This document shows, one piece after another, positions 35,501 through 48,517 of a stretch of DNA of 64,000 bases (position 1 is the first letter of the stretch; every line of letters begins with the position of its first letter). Origin of the DNA: Stenocarpella maydis (taxonomy: Eukaryota > Ascomycota > Sordariomycetes > Diaporthales > Diaporthaceae); contig NQMI01000001.1 of NCBI GenBank assembly GCA_002270565.1, positions 663,426 through 727,425 on the forward strand, read 5' to 3'. The notes beneath the pieces were generated by a model. That model saw only the letters and a list, made by a program, of their open reading frames with translations, ran no database searches and was not told the DNA's origin. A program made the translations under genes and the position numbers.

Positions 35501-38500
35501 ATTTTTGCCGAGCAGTCCATCTCCCTGCTCCGCGCGCTGGTGGACAGGCTAGACGGCCCTTCTGACTTGGGAGCGGCGTCATCTGTGCACCTAGGTGCGC
35601 TCACGCTGAACTTTGCCAAATTCCTCGACGGCGTTCCGGACACCAAGAACAGCCTCATGGTCAAGATCAAGGTCTGTCAACTTAGCGAGGCCGTCGTGAA
35701 GAAAAAGGAACACCTGAACCTGAGGGACGATGTTCGCATCCGCAATCAGCTCCTAGAGTACATATTCAGCTGGATCGCGAGGCCACGCTCCCCGCGGGCA
35801 GAGTCGGCAGCGGCATTTGGGCCTGCGCGGCCCGACGAGTCGCTGAGAATTCAAAGAGATCTCGACAGGGCTTGTCTTAGGTCACTGGCCGAGCTGACGT
35901 ACCGTCTCCCCCTCCAACCAGGCGACGGACAGTCAGATGTGGGGACAAGTGAGCTCAAGTCACAGATGTTCCACACTTACTTCAACCGGTTTCTGTCGCT
36001 TCTGAATCTGGAATCGGCTGAGGCGAGCAGGCACGACCACGGGACAACCGCCAGGGACGACAGCATTACAAGCTCTGAACTGGCGATCACCGTGCTCTCC
36101 AACCTCCTCAGTGCCAACATCGATGTGGGTCTGAAGCACTCACTGAGTATAGGTTATCATGAGAATGTTGAGATCCGGACAGCCTTCGTGAAGGTTCTCT
36201 ACAACATTCTGATGCAAGGCACTGAATTTAACAACCTGTCTGACACTGCCGTCACGGAGAAGTACGATGAGTTGCTAGATCTTCTTACTACTGATACGAC
36301 TTTGGCGGCTGCTATCAGTGCGGTGTGCCCCAGCAGCGAGGTCGACGAGGTGACAATATCACTGTTGAACATCTTTGAGACCAGGGGCATGAGCTTCGCC
36401 CTACTCGAAGCCCTCGTCAAGCAAGAAATCGAGGACACGGAGAACGAATCCGAGCTATTGCGGAGAACTTGCGTGGCCACGAAGATGCTTTCGATCTATG
36501 CAAAGTGGAAGGGCACGGCATACTTGAAAGCAACCTTGCAAAAAGTAGTGGAACGGCTTATGCTGACCTCAAAGGACCTGGATCTTGAACTGGACCCAGC
36601 TCGTGTCACGTCACCAGAGGAACTCCAGAAAAATGCGCTTCAGCTTCGCATTGTCGCGAAGGTCTTCATCGACGATATCTGTGCTTCATCGGCGAACATA
36701 CCGTCGCCGTTCAGGAAAATCTGCAGCATCATATCGTCGGCGGTGATGCCTAGATTCCCTGAGGCCAAATACACTGCTGTTGGCGCCTTTATCTTCCTCC
36801 GGTTCTTCTGCCCGGCTATTGTGGCACCCGAAGTCGAAGGCTTGGTATCGACAGCACCGTCCAAGGAGATGCGCCGAGGGCTCCTGCTTATTGCGAAAGT
36901 CGTCCAAAACTTGGCCAACAATGTGCTCTTTGGTGCCAAGGAACCGTACATGTTTCCTCTGAACGACTTTCTTACACAGAACATATACAGGGTGACGACC
37001 TTTCTGCGCGAGATTTCTGTGTCGCCTGAGAAGACAGATCCTCCCAGCACCAGCGAGTCTTTCGACTTTGGCTCCTGCGTGGCTCTACATCGCTTCCTCT
37101 ACGACCACTGGGACCAGGTGCGGCAGCGCCTCGCCTCCCAGGAGAGGAGGGACTTTGTCCGAACCCCGGCTGAGATCTCCCGCATGCGGTCTCCTGTCCT
37201 CGAGCCCCTTCGAAACCTCATCTCGCATCTCGGCCCACCAGCGCTGGCCGTCACCTGGAATAGGCCACTAATCTCAGCCAACAGCCCACCGGCTTACTCT
37301 CGGTTCCAAAATTTCATGCTCCGAAACGCATTCCGCAGTAGCGAATCATTTGTCACAGCAAGGGCTGTGTATGACGGTGGAGAGAGCAAGGTGAGCCCAA
37401 AAAGATCCCCAGTGCCCTGACAGGCCCCGCTTTGGGCCACAGATGACGACTGATATCATGAACCTAGGATGGCTTGTCTATCATCTGCATTATCTTGAGG
37501 AACATCGATGACGAGAATATTGACTACGATACTCTGATATACTGCTACCTGAAGGTTAGTGCAGAGGAGGCCCGGTGGCTCTTTGCCGTTGCTGATGGCC
37601 CTTGTAATCGTCCCAAACTCGTCAAGCTAACACACGAACAGATTGCCAGCCGCCTTTGGCATCGACCATTCGGGCTACTCATTGACGCAACTTGCTACAA
37701 TGGGCAGAATGACGAGCCTCAGGATGAGCTCTTCCACAAGCTGGAGCTTCTCACCCCCACCGAACTGTCGAAACAGCTCAGCCGTGTCTACATTTACAAC
37801 ATGAACAGTGCATTCCGGTAAGCAAAGTCTTGCCGTGCAGGGCGTAAGTTGGGCTTTCAGAAGGCTGACCATGCATAGAAAATGCCTGCGTCGTGTTCTC
37901 CGCGTCTCGACCAGAAAAGACGCAAGTGTCTTCAACCCCAATAACATCGAGTACCATCTTGTTGGCAGCATCAAGGAGCTGCAAAATCACTTCCACTTCA
38001 ATCAGCTGCACCTGCCGAAGGAAACAATAAGCGTCTTTGCGGACACACGCTACGACTTTAAGCCGGTCGTGCGGCTGTCAAAAACGAAAGGAAGGATCGC
38101 CTGCAGGGTCATGGTAGGCAGCCAATTTGTGCAGATAACAACGGCCGAGAAGCAGGAGGTACACCCCAATTTCCGCCTCAGTGCCACAATCAACGACATT
38201 TTCCGACTCGGTGATGTCGATGAGGCACCTACAAGCGTGAAACCCGACGATGAATCAGCGTTTGGCCTCCGAGCTGACAATGGCAAAATCATCATGTATT
38301 TCACCAGCCCTAAGAAAGCGGAGATTTTACAAACGATCCGCGCTGCGAAGGCCAAGTACGGCAAGGACACGAGGTCGCTGAAATCGTTTGAGAGACTTAT
38401 TCGGCCGCAGGATGTGCCGGGTACGCTTTTGAATCTTGCCCTAACAAATCTGGCCAGCCCCGATCATGTCTTGCGGCTTTCTTCATACAACCTACTTGGA

Positions 38501-40843
38501 GCTCTGTGCAAGGCCTTCAATTTCACAGTCGCGTCAAAAGTGGTGTGCACCCGAGGTATGCTAGAATCGAGTACAACACCCTTGGAGCGCGCATGCTGAT
38601 TTGTCCAGATATCGCGGTGCCCTTGGATCCATCACGGTTCATCGTGGAGATCAGCAAGACGCTCGCTCAGGCCGAGCCTCAGCTCACGTCGGATTTCCTT
38701 AATGAATTCTTTGTCGGCTGGGACAGCTTTTCCGAAGAGCAGAAGCCTCTGAGTCTGGCCTATCTGGCCCCATGGCTGCCAGGCCTCCGGTCATCAGTGC
38801 TGGCGGCTGAGTCTGACAGTGACAAAGGTCGGGACAAGATTGCGAGTCTGTTCCGGAAGCTAATCGACGTAACGCTGTCCGACCCGACGCTGAGCTTCAC
38901 GTTGGAGCAGACGATCTGGCCGGCTATCCAAGGGGATGAGGTTCTGCTTGATATTTTCCTCGAGGAAGTGATCAAGACGGCTCTGAGCATAGGCCTCCAT
39001 GATGAACAGACAGAGACTTTAACCTCAATTGTTACGGCGATTGGCAGCATTACCCTCCGCGGCAAGGTGATTACTCGTCTACGGAAGGCAATGAACCGAT
39101 CCTCGATGCGGCAGAGTAAATACCTGCCTGACAATGTGGTCTGGCCAGAGGTCTGCATCTTGCTGCAGTTCTGCGTATCGCTGTCCTTTGACAGTGGGAT
39201 ACAGGCCCAGATGTTCTTGCCTGAGATTTTCCACATCGTAACGATGCTTGCAAACACCGGCTCGCCGGACATTCGCATCCTGGTGCACAGGCTCCTGGTC
39301 AATTCCATCCACGCGGCCTGCACGTCGTTCCACCTGGATGAGGCCCGCCAGGCCAAGCTCCGGGGTATTCTTGAGTCCCTGTCGGAGACCAGGACTGATA
39401 TCTGGAGCATCACCCCCGCATTCCCCGGCCGCGATGGTGCATCAATGTCTACGACACAGGAGTATGGTCCCAACCTGGCGGCTACGGAGATACTGGCTGG
39501 CATTATGTTTGAGGTATGCTCGATCGCAGCAATCTCCACTGATATTGCCAATGCTTGGCGGTCGCGCTGGATGAGCCTCGTGGCGAGCACTGCCTTCCAA
39601 AACAACCCGGCCATCCAGCCTCGTGCCTTCTCCGTTATGGGCTGCCTCGCGAGGGAAGAGGTCGACGACGATCTCCTGTATCAGGTGCTTGTCGCCCTGC
39701 GGATCAGCGTCACTCGCTTCAGCGGCGAGGACAACAACAGCGAGATGCTGGTCGCAATCGTCACGGCACTGTCCCGGATGATGGCTAAGCTCCCGTCGAC
39801 CTCCCGCTATGGCGTGCAGCTATTCTGGCTCGCCACCTTCTTGTTGAGGCTCGTCCCGATAAGTCTGTTCAACTGTGCAGCAGTGTTCTTGGAGTCGGTG
39901 CTCACGAACATCAACACATCAGGCGACACCCGCGGGCCCAAGCTCGTGGCACACCTCTTGCAGGGTCGGGAGCAGCTTGAGGAGGTGGCGCTTCCGCTGG
40001 ACGCATTCTACGGCATCCATTTCACTGCCGAGAACTTCCACTTTGCGGTGTGCGCTTGCCTCGTCCGCGGCCTATCAGACACCATGACCAAAGCTACAGC
40101 CCTACATGTGCTCGCTACGTTTCTGGACATGACCGAGCCGGTCGCAAGTACGATCGACGGGGCAGAGACGTCTTCCAAGAAACTGAAGGACGTGGCTTAC
40201 TCTCCGTATCTGTCTCTCATCCTGTCACGGGTGGTCACGCCGGAGGAGCTCAAGGACACGCTCTGGTTGGCAGGCATCAAGCCACCGTCGAGTGTGGCCG
40301 GCGTGCACAAAGCGCGGACCCCGGAGAAGCTCAGCACAGTCAAGGACAAGGACCTGCTGCTGAACACGGCGATCGAGCTCATCGACTTCTCGTACCTCGA
40401 GGATGCCGTGCAGAGCCGCACGTTGCAGTGGATGAACGAGCTGGCAAGCGGGCGGCCGAACGTGATCATGCACCTGTGCGGGCCGATACTAACCATACTA
40501 GACGAGACACTGCTGCACTGCCAGAACTCGACGACGCTCGAGTCGGCCCACGGCCTCCTGCAGACGCTGACGTCGAACCCCAGGTTCGCCTCTGCGATGG
40601 AGTCTGGGGCCGGTTCGGGGCTCAACGAAATCATGGATGACATGGGGTTCGGAGGCCTCTGGCGATTCTGCTCGCTGAACCCCCAGCAGGAGCCAGACAA
40701 GGCATGTTTCGCGCAGACAGAGAAGTTGATCGATGTGAGTAGCGACCAAGCATTTTCGAGTGCCCAACTTGCCACCTACGAGTTGGACGAGACATGCTAA
40801 TCTTGGCGACCAAAAGTTGATAATCAATGCCGGGACGTACTGA
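32522..40843 (+). CDS. IRA1/IRA2/neurofibromin-type Ras GTPase-activating protein
   Basis: Eight exons encode 2593 residues: 32522-32575, 32703-34238, 34292-37390, 37468-37554, 37642-37817, 37879-38555, 38609-40734 and 40817-40843. Every junction keeps frame, and all introns are GT-AG, 53-127 bp. The first and last exons are tiny (18 and 9 codons). Residues about 1215-1450 are the RasGAP domain. It has the arginine-finger region LLRRTCVATKML (about 1252) and FLRFFCPAIVAPE (about 1364), the counterpart of the FLRxxxPA signature. A Sec14-like segment and PH-like module follow (about 1564-1830, from DGLSIICIILRNID through RVYIYNMNSAFR to DTRYDFKPVV). Long helical-repeat flanks fill the rest, as in IRA1/IRA2 and human NF1. 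The protein stimulates GTP hydrolysis by Ras and so lowers cAMP/PKA and MAPK signalling at membranes. Confidence 0.95.
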
Positions 40844-41982
40844 GCAGCCGTGGGGGCTGCACGGGAAAACCTGGTTTTTGAGTTCCATGGCCGCGTTGCC
40901 AGGCGCTTTTAGGCGTCACGATGTCCCTTCACTGCCTGTGCGACCATTTACAAGAGCGCAGGGGGGGGGGTTCGGAGCATGGTACGGAGTGGGCTTAGCA
41001 TAAGGCAGGACGTTTTTGGGTAATCGCGAAGCTGGGTGTTTTGTACGCGGAGATATCCTGACGGTATAGTCGATGCTTGAATTGTCATTGGGCGCCGTGT
41101 GTGCGTTGTATGCATATAGGATGGGTGATGTTGTCAAAAGCCATGTGGAGGGAGGCAGTGCATGCATATAGTATACACACACAAATACAGCTTTGATCCT
41201 CGGTTCTCTGATTGTCTGTGCAATCCCAGGCACAGACTGACCAGCTGCCAGCCGACCAGACACAGCATGCATTTCAGGAGTGAGTGAAGAAAACTTCCTA
41301 CTTTGGCAGTTTGGCCCGAGGACATTGTCCAGCAGGTTCGAGAGCCGTGGGTTGGTTGCCACAGCCCTATATGCCAGGCCAGGCCACGCCGGTCCCTCTT
41401 CGGAAGGGTTCTACATAGTATGGCTATTTGTCGTTGCACCGCCCTTATAAATATTTTCCCGGACTAGGCCATGCACGTCGTGCACCGCCTGTCTACACTA
41501 GACGTAGTGTATGCATATGCATCAGGGTTGGGAGGGACAAGGATTACTATTCTTAGGCGCGGCTGGTCGCCACACGAGGAACTCGCCCGTTCTATACTAA
41601 AACCCCCCCCCCGCAAAAAAAAAGAAGTGGACGAAACATACTTAGGCATGGTTTTCTTCCTTCAGTTCTAGGTTGCTTAGGTGTGGGGTTCAGCCACTCA
41701 CATTAGGCAACATAATATTCCCATAGGCAGTAAATTCTGCCATTGCAGCCAATCAATTAATCCATGCGTTCGACTTTCGTCAGGGGATAGCATCCTATGT
41801 GAATTACCAAATTATGGCATGCCTGGATAACAGACATATCTATGTACAGATTCTATTCCCGGCAAAATATAGACATGAATCGCTCTCCATCCGAGGTCCT
41901 AGAGTCATCCAGACGCCCAGCATGATGCCATGCAATGATACATATTACCGAATGTCACTCAATCCCAGACCCTCGGCAATTT
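40844..41982. other. Convergent intergenic stretch
   Basis: This holds the 3' UTRs of the RasGAP gene (+) and the fungalysin gene (-). A G9 run lies near 40963 and adjacent C9 and A9 runs near 41602-41622. Open frames on the minus strand (40916-41439) have no family resemblance. Confidence 0.55.
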
Positions 41983-44232
41983 CTAACAAACACCGCTGGG
42001 GATGACAAAGCTCTCGGTCCTCCGTGAAGAGTTGTACGTAGCGCCCTGGCCGAGACCCCGCTTGGCAAATCCGGTCCACAGCTCGCAGGCGTTCGCGCCA
42101 CCGGTGAGGGCCAGGTCGGCGTCGATGATGGCATCTCGGGCCGAGACAAAAGTCGGGTTGCAAGGTTGCCTGCGGTAAGGTTAGCACTTGTTCAATGTTA
42201 GAGGCCAGAGGTGAGACCTACAGAGCCATTCCGTCGACGACGAGCTTCATGGCGAGGTATCGCCCGTCAGTGGGCACACCGTTGCTGTCGAAGGTTGGCT
42301 TGTCGGCCGGGTTGTTGCCGTGCTTGTCGATGAGGTTCCAAAGGACCTCGTACAAGATCGTAGTCCAGATGGTTCCGACGCTGTGGACCTCGGTCTTGCC
42401 GTTGACACTGGCGTAGGTGTAGGGGTTGGTCTTCATGTCGGTGCTGAAGAGGTAGGCCCTGATGCCGGCCGGGTTGTTGTAGACCCACGATCCCATGGAG
42501 TAGTCAGTCTCCCTCGTGTCGGTCTCCTTGAGGCGGATAGCAGTCGCCATGAAATCACCCCAGCCCTCACCCATTCCACCGGACTCGACACCAGTCAGGC
42601 ATCTGGTGTTGGTGCCACCGCCGGTCAGGCGGTTGGACACGCCGTGGGTGTACTCGTGGATGACGACGCCGGCCTCGAAGGCGCAGTCCCGCACCGGGGT
42701 GCTGTAGGTCCACAGGAACATGCGCATCCGCCCAGGCTTGCCGTCGGCCGGCGTGCTGAAGTCGGCGTTGTTTGTAGAGATGCCGTCTTGGGCATTGACG
42801 ATGGCAAAATCGCTGGCCTTCCCACCCTTGCCTTCGTTGTTGGCCTGGAAGTTGTATGTGGCCTCGGTGAAACCGAGCTCATACAGCAGGTCGTGGTATG
42901 TGTTCACAGTGTAGAAGAGCTGGGCGACAGATGCGTTGTCTGCGGAGTGTCAGTAGGGGATCATTACGCGCAGTGCAGCAGCTCTAATCAGGGCAGTGGA
43001 CTGGGCGACGTGTGTCACACCCGGGGCGAGGGCTGCGTACTTACAATAGCTCTTGGGGTCGGACATTGACGGCGAATAATCATACTCAAAGTCGAAAGCT
43101 GCAGACTCCGGGCGGTAGTCATCTATGTAGCAGGTCTCACACGTAGCACCGGTAGGGTTGACCTGTGCCGCTGCGTTATTTCCCCAGGTTGTGTCGTAAG
43201 TCTTGGAACCATCGCTGTGCCAAGTGAGGGGCGAGTCCTTGAGGTCCCATGGGTCCTTGACAACCACGCGGTCGCCCTCTTCTGGGTCATTTATGCCCCA
43301 TGGACTAATACACTATCAGCACTGGCTCTCGCAACGGCGGCAACAATGCGTGGAAACTCACTAGACAAGGTAGGTGGCGCTGATGTCGGCCTGCTTGGGA
43401 ACCAGCTTATCATGGTTGTGAGCCCGAGCAACGTAGTTGACCACACCATGGACCTTTTCAGTCGTCTCGGCGTCCACATACGACAGGAGCCAGTCACTTG
43501 AGATATCAGTCTCGACTCTCCAAGTCAGCGCCAGGGTGCCGTCGTCTTTGACAAAGTACACAAGGCGAGCCTCGGGGTCGGACTGAGCTCCCGTAGTGCC
43601 AGCAATGTTGTATGTCTCAACTCCGTCCTTGGCCTCGGCAGTGGCGCCCTCCGCCTTGACGTCAAGCTGCAGGATAGAATTGGCGGCGCTGAGGGCAGCC
43701 ACTGGGTCCTTAAAGTCGCGCTTCTTCAAGGGGTTGCTCTCTGGCAGAGCACCAGTGTAGAAGCTGCTGCCGTGGGAGAAGATTGCGCCATCCTTGGCAA
43801 TCTAGAAAGTGGTCAGCATCAAGCTCTAATCGTCTCTCTGTCGTTGTGGGAGCCAGATCTCGTACTGACGTTCACGTTGAAGTCGGTATTGTCAACATCG
43901 AGGCCAAATATTGTCTGCCGGAAATAGACGTGGCCAATGCCGTTTGTGCCAATGTAGCTGTCATAGACTCGGAATTCGGCACCAGGAGCCTTGGACTTTA
44001 CGAGCGCCGTGGCAGTAGCGACATAGTCATCGCGCTTGATCAGCTTTGAGTCCGGGCTGGAGTTTGTTTCCGTGGCGTTGATGTAGGTAGCTGTGGTGGC
44101 CGGGCGGAACTGGTCGAGGTCAACCAATCTCTTGGACAGCGATGGCTTCCAAGGCTTCTTGTTGGCGCTTTGGACAGCAGGATGTGCGAGGGCAGAGCCG
44201 CCCAAAAGGCCGAGGAGAACGAGTGACTGCAT
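41983..44232 (-). CDS. Secreted M36 metallopeptidase (fungalysin)
   Basis: Five exons encode 655 residues: 43870-44232, 43362-43801, 43045-43304, 42222-42939 and 41983-42169. Introns are GTCAGT...CTAG, GTGAGT...TTAG, GTAAGT...CGCAG and GTAGGT...CGCAG, and all junctions keep frame. The chain begins with a signal peptide ([16 protein letters not shown]). A long pro-region (FTP-type, to about residue 250) keeps the enzyme inactive and assists folding. The catalytic domain has the zinc site HEYTHG (His449, His453, catalytic Glu450) and the third ligand Glu479 in [10 protein letters not shown]. It ends SFVIPSGVC. Fungalysins are extracellular, broad-specificity endopeptidases used in protein feeding and in infection by some fungi. 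The minus strand has AAGATAAT near 44430 and AGATAAG near 44945, which could be GATA-factor (nitrogen regulation) sites; this is inferred. Confidence 0.95.
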
Positions 44233-46778
44233 GGCGACTTAGAACTGCGCTGGGGATGCTACCAGACCACATATTCCTCATCTCACTCACCACGGGGAAC
44301 ATCAATATTTTATAAGAATTCTACCTGGTCAGCCAACGGGCACTCGTAGAGCGTGGGCCGTGTGAAAGGCCATATCCAACTTCCCGTTTGAAGGTGAGCC
44401 CGCCGCTGCTCCCACCAGTCCCGGGGACTATTATCTTGGCAGCCGGCAGCTAAGGGTCATCTTGATGTTGAGTGGTTCACAGGAGCTGAATGAGGCAGTC
44501 AGTTGGGTTGCCAAGATGTAGTAATATACGTTGAATGCGAGCCTTTGATATGACTCGATGCACATCAAAAGCTTGGCGAACGCCACTGCAGCGCCCTGGA
44601 CGGGGCCGGCCCCAATCAGGCTCGCAAAGGCTTCTCCCAAGACCTGCAACCCCTCTAGGACGCCTTGTGCGGCATCCCGCGACTGAACAACTCGACATCT
44701 TGAGAGTAGTGTCAAGTGAGAACTTTTAAGCGTCGACAAGGCGTACATAGGGTGCAATTCTTGTGAGGACACTGAGTCAGCTCGAGTACACGGGATGTGA
44801 TGTCTGCGACCACTGGCTGACTGACTTATTCGGTTCGTGACCGAGAGTGGTAGCGAGATCCGAGACCTGCCCAATCCGGTGTGGCCGAGTGGAGACTGCA
44901 GCAACGTATCGTGATAGGGGCCCGTGTCCTGCTTTTGCAGCCCACTTATCTATGACCGTAGCATCTTGGACGATTGGTGGCGGTCACGGTCATGACCACT
45001 AGATAATGCAAGTTACGACAATTGGTATCTCGTACCCGGCCGCGCAGATGCACGCGCGCCTACGTACATCACATTGGCTACTCTGACGCCGATCGAGTCC
45101 CCTTCTAGAAGGTCTTCAAAGCTTATTCACACCTTCTTGTCAACGCCCTCACCCCCTTGTCCGGGGATTCGCGTATCCCTTTGGGAACCAGAAGAGCACC
45201 GCGACTTACCACACCCCTAGTCTCCGCTTTTAACTATAGATATGGTTATCACGCGTCATATAACTAAACAAGACTTATACCTTAGTTAAGAGGTAGATGA
45301 TTAAGCAAATGTAACTATGGGCTAATTACTGGAGTTGGTCAAGTTCGGCGTCCTTCGTGGAAGCTTGCTGGCAGGATTGTCACTATGTTGTGTGATGCTG
45401 GTTGTATTTCCCCGTGCCGTATGCAATTATCCATGTCATATTAGCTAACTAGTTTCCTTGCCCGTTCTCAGGCCCGAAACTAAATGTTGCGTAGGTTTCG
45501 CGAACACAACTGGGCTGCTATGACCTTTAGATAGAATCAAGGAAGCTTGCCATCCAAGATGCCTATGAGAAAATGCTATAAGAAGAGATGCAAGGCTGTT
45601 CGACTGGAGGGGGTGGTTGGCTGCGTCTCCTCAGCTGTCAAGTCAGTTGAAGCGGTTGCTCCACTTCGTTGGCTCAGTCATGAATGATAATCTATCCCGG
45701 TACAGCACACATTAGTCCTCAGCCAGGGGGAGGGGGGGCGAGGAAAGGAAAGGTATGGTCTAGGCACAAGCCAGGCCACCCAGGTCCTGGTTGAGAATTT
45801 GTTGTCTTCTATTGCTTTGTTAATTCCTGGCGTACACGCCTCTAAAGCAGCCGGGATAGTCTTTGCGGCATCAGGGAAGAACGAGCGTCCTGATGTCATC
45901 ATCAGCTCGGGTTCATTGGCCCGAGGAGTACTTGAGCATCGCGGTGACTAAATCGAAACAAGATGATTTATGACATTCTTACCGGATCGATGCCTAGGCC
46001 TAACTAAGGTTTCTAAAAGGCTTGTGGGAATATGTGGCGGGTTTCTCCAGCGCCATCCGTTGTCACTAGCCATTTTTAGACATTTGTTGCTTCTAAGTCG
46101 ATGGGCATCTTAAATGTCTGCACTCGATCCTGACGACCCGTTTGCGATACATGATATTCCAAATACAACAGCCAAGGTCTATCCGAAACTGAGCTCATCC
46201 GCTGCAGCAACATACCCAGGTTGATTTACACTTTCGCGACAATCCACAAGGACATGGGACGGGCGGGGTGGCCTGCAATAGGCCTGGGCTCAGCCCATAA
46301 GCCTCGGCAGATCATGAACGCATTGAAACCCACCGTGTCAAGCTGAAGCTTGGCCCAAAATTGGAGACGGAAACGGCCTTCGCATGGTATCGACTACTGC
46401 TTTGAGCACCTATAGTGCAGTTTGCATATATGTCTGCACGCCGATCGGCAGATATGTCTACCGAGTCCAGGTCCACGTCGCACAGCCACGTGGTGCCGTG
46501 GCATTCCCTTCACATGTTTTCTCGGATAAAGGTCTCGGTGTGCAGCAGATCTCGGGCGATATAGATATGAAGCGGGGCGTGGTGTGCAAGACTTGGGGTC
46601 ATTCCACTTAACTTCCTTCCATCTGTCGGCGTCTTCCAACCTGTCGCTTGGGATGCATACCTGCTCTGCCACCTGCTTGCTCATTGAAGTACCTAGGTAG
46701 GTGCGCTGAGGCCATTAAGCACACTCTGCTCATGGGGCCAGCCGAGGACTTCTGGGTGGCCGACTGGCAGGAGCAATA
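44233..46778. other. 2.5-kb stretch with possible gene relics
   Basis: The left end is the fungalysin promoter. The rest has no intact gene. The frame 44431-44904 (-) includes an Ala/Leu-rich helical segment (AAQGVLEGLQVLGEAFASLIGAG) that recalls N-terminal helical domains of fungal STAND/NLR-like proteins, but nothing attached to it is recognisable. A smaller frame at 45678-45902 (-) may also be a relic. Base composition becomes more AT-rich around 45220-45340. Confidence 0.4.
44307..44314 (-). promoter_or_regulatory. TATA box of the fungalysin gene
   Basis: TATAAAAT on the minus strand lies about 75 bp upstream of the fungalysin start codon, a usual spacing for a fungal TATA box with a short leader. 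Confidence 0.5.
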
Positions 46779-47687
46779 ATGACACCGCTTATACGTCTTC
46801 TGCCGGGCGATACTGTCACAGACCCAACCTCGAGCGACTTTCTTGCCGGACCAGCACCGAACCTAAGAACAACAAATGCTACTGCGAGCCCAAGCGGCCC
46901 CATTCAAGCTCCTCACGATCCGGACCTCCAAACAAGAGCCAACGATAACGCCCAGGGAGATGCCAACGACGTGGGATCTGTCGTGTCCCCGATGACAACT
47001 GCGATATTTCTACAGGTCTTTGGTACGAAGGCATCTACAGCCCTTTGGTTCTTTTGCGTATTAGCGCTTGTCTAATATTGATAATCAGTGATTGTGTTGG
47101 TCTTCATTAGTGGCACATCAATATTATGTTTTCGAAGGAAGCGACGGCGAGCGCGCCGTACGAAAGCTCATGACAAGGAAGACTTGAGGAGAGGCGAGAA
47201 CCTCTTCAGGAGAACGTTCCGTCTATCAGAGGCCCTCGGAGTCAAAACAAAAAATCAAGGTTCTGGGGAGAAGGATTCGATTTCAATACCACCATCTCAT
47301 AGACTCGATATCGACGGGCAAACGTCGTTCCAGAAGACCGCAGAGCGTTTCCTTATTCGCAGGAGTCTCGACACTCCCAAGTGGCTACCTGAGCTCCCCT
47401 CCCACCAGGAAATCAGTCTTCATAACTCAGCAACCGCGCCGCCGCCGCCACCTAGGGGATCATCTGCTGAGGAGGTACACACTACGCTACAGCGCACTCG
47501 ACAAAACCTCGTAGCTGCTGAAGTCCCGCTATCCCCTCCACCAAGGGCTCTCTTCACGAGACAGTCAACGATGTCGTCGAACTATACCGAATCCGTGATT
47601 AGCTCAGCGCCATCATCACGGCCTTCCACCATTGTCTATGCTTCAGCCCTCCGACCTCGCCCCGTCAAAAGAAGCATGCCGCGATGA
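46779..47687 (+). CDS. Single-pass membrane protein of unknown function
   Basis: Two exons, 46779-47022 and 47089-47687, give 280 residues. Intron 47023-47088 (GTACGA...TCAG) joins IFLQVF|VIVLVFISG, fusing the two halves of one hydrophobic span. This supports the junction. The first 70 residues are Thr/Ser/Pro/Asn-rich with an NAT glycosylation site and look extracellular. Residues about 73-97 form the membrane span (MTTAIFLQVFVIVLVFISGTSILCF). The basic stop-transfer RRKRRRARR follows, then a Ser/Pro-rich disordered cytosolic tail. No signal peptide is seen, so an upstream exon may be missing, or this is a type III protein. The layout recalls fungal Mid2-like stress sensors without the Cys-rich part. 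No family assignment is made. Confidence 0.6.
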
Positions 47688-48517
47688 CAAATGTCATTCT
47701 GTGCCATCAGACAGGAAGTCAATACCATCCAGTTCTTAGACCAGCAGGTTTCAGGTCGGAACGGTTCCTCAAAGCACCGTGCCTTTTGAAGAATCTGGGA
47801 AAGGACCCCACCGCGTTATTCCCAGCCAGACTCTGCGATATCATATACTTGCTAGGTCAAGCAAAGTAGTCGAGCACACCGTCATCCTAGGGTGACTTAT
47901 GTGCTCTTTCACTTAAACTGTGCTTGCCGAAGTTTATTATGATTTTTAGGAACGGACCTCTTCCTGCCAACTGGTGCGCTGAAATTAAGCATCTTAACTT
48001 GGAACAGACGGGTTCAATGTATACATAGACTAGGAGCGAAGAGGCATTGATATCACTTTCTGTCAAATATTTTCAGGAAGAAGCACTTGGGGAGCGGCGT
48101 AAGGGATAGAACCAGGCTAGGATAGAGGACTTGAATTCAAGTCAACCATTCAAAAGGAGGCCGAGACCACAGAATGACCCTTGTTCCGCGCAACGTAGTG
48201 CTCCGGGTGGTTCTGGTCTGGGTCCCGACCTGTGCGCCTTTGCTCACGTTCATTGCTGGTTTTGTTCCTAGTTAGTCTATTTACATATTCTTTATTAAAA
48301 GAGCTCCATTATCCGGGGCCTTCCTTTCCCCGTTAAAAACAAGCCAGAGACACCCATTTATCTTCTTGTTTAAAGAGGGTTGAGGTTGTGGTGCAACCCG
48401 TTTCTCTTACAAAGTACAAATAAAATGCATTTAGGTTGGGACCATCGGCTCCTGCAAACTAGCAAGCCCAATCCAACCTGTGGCCCTTATAGCATCATTT
48501 TGCTTGTCCACGGGCCC
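47688..48517. other. Convergent intergenic stretch
   Basis: This holds 3' UTRs of the membrane protein gene (+) and the GH72-like gene (-). No gene is recognised. Confidence 0.6.

Noticed and set aside
44882..44892. TGGCCGAGTGG, a perfect tRNA A-box after CCGGTG, like the start of a tRNA-Ser/Leu
   Set aside because: No B box, anticodon stem or 3' acceptor strand follows within 100 bases.
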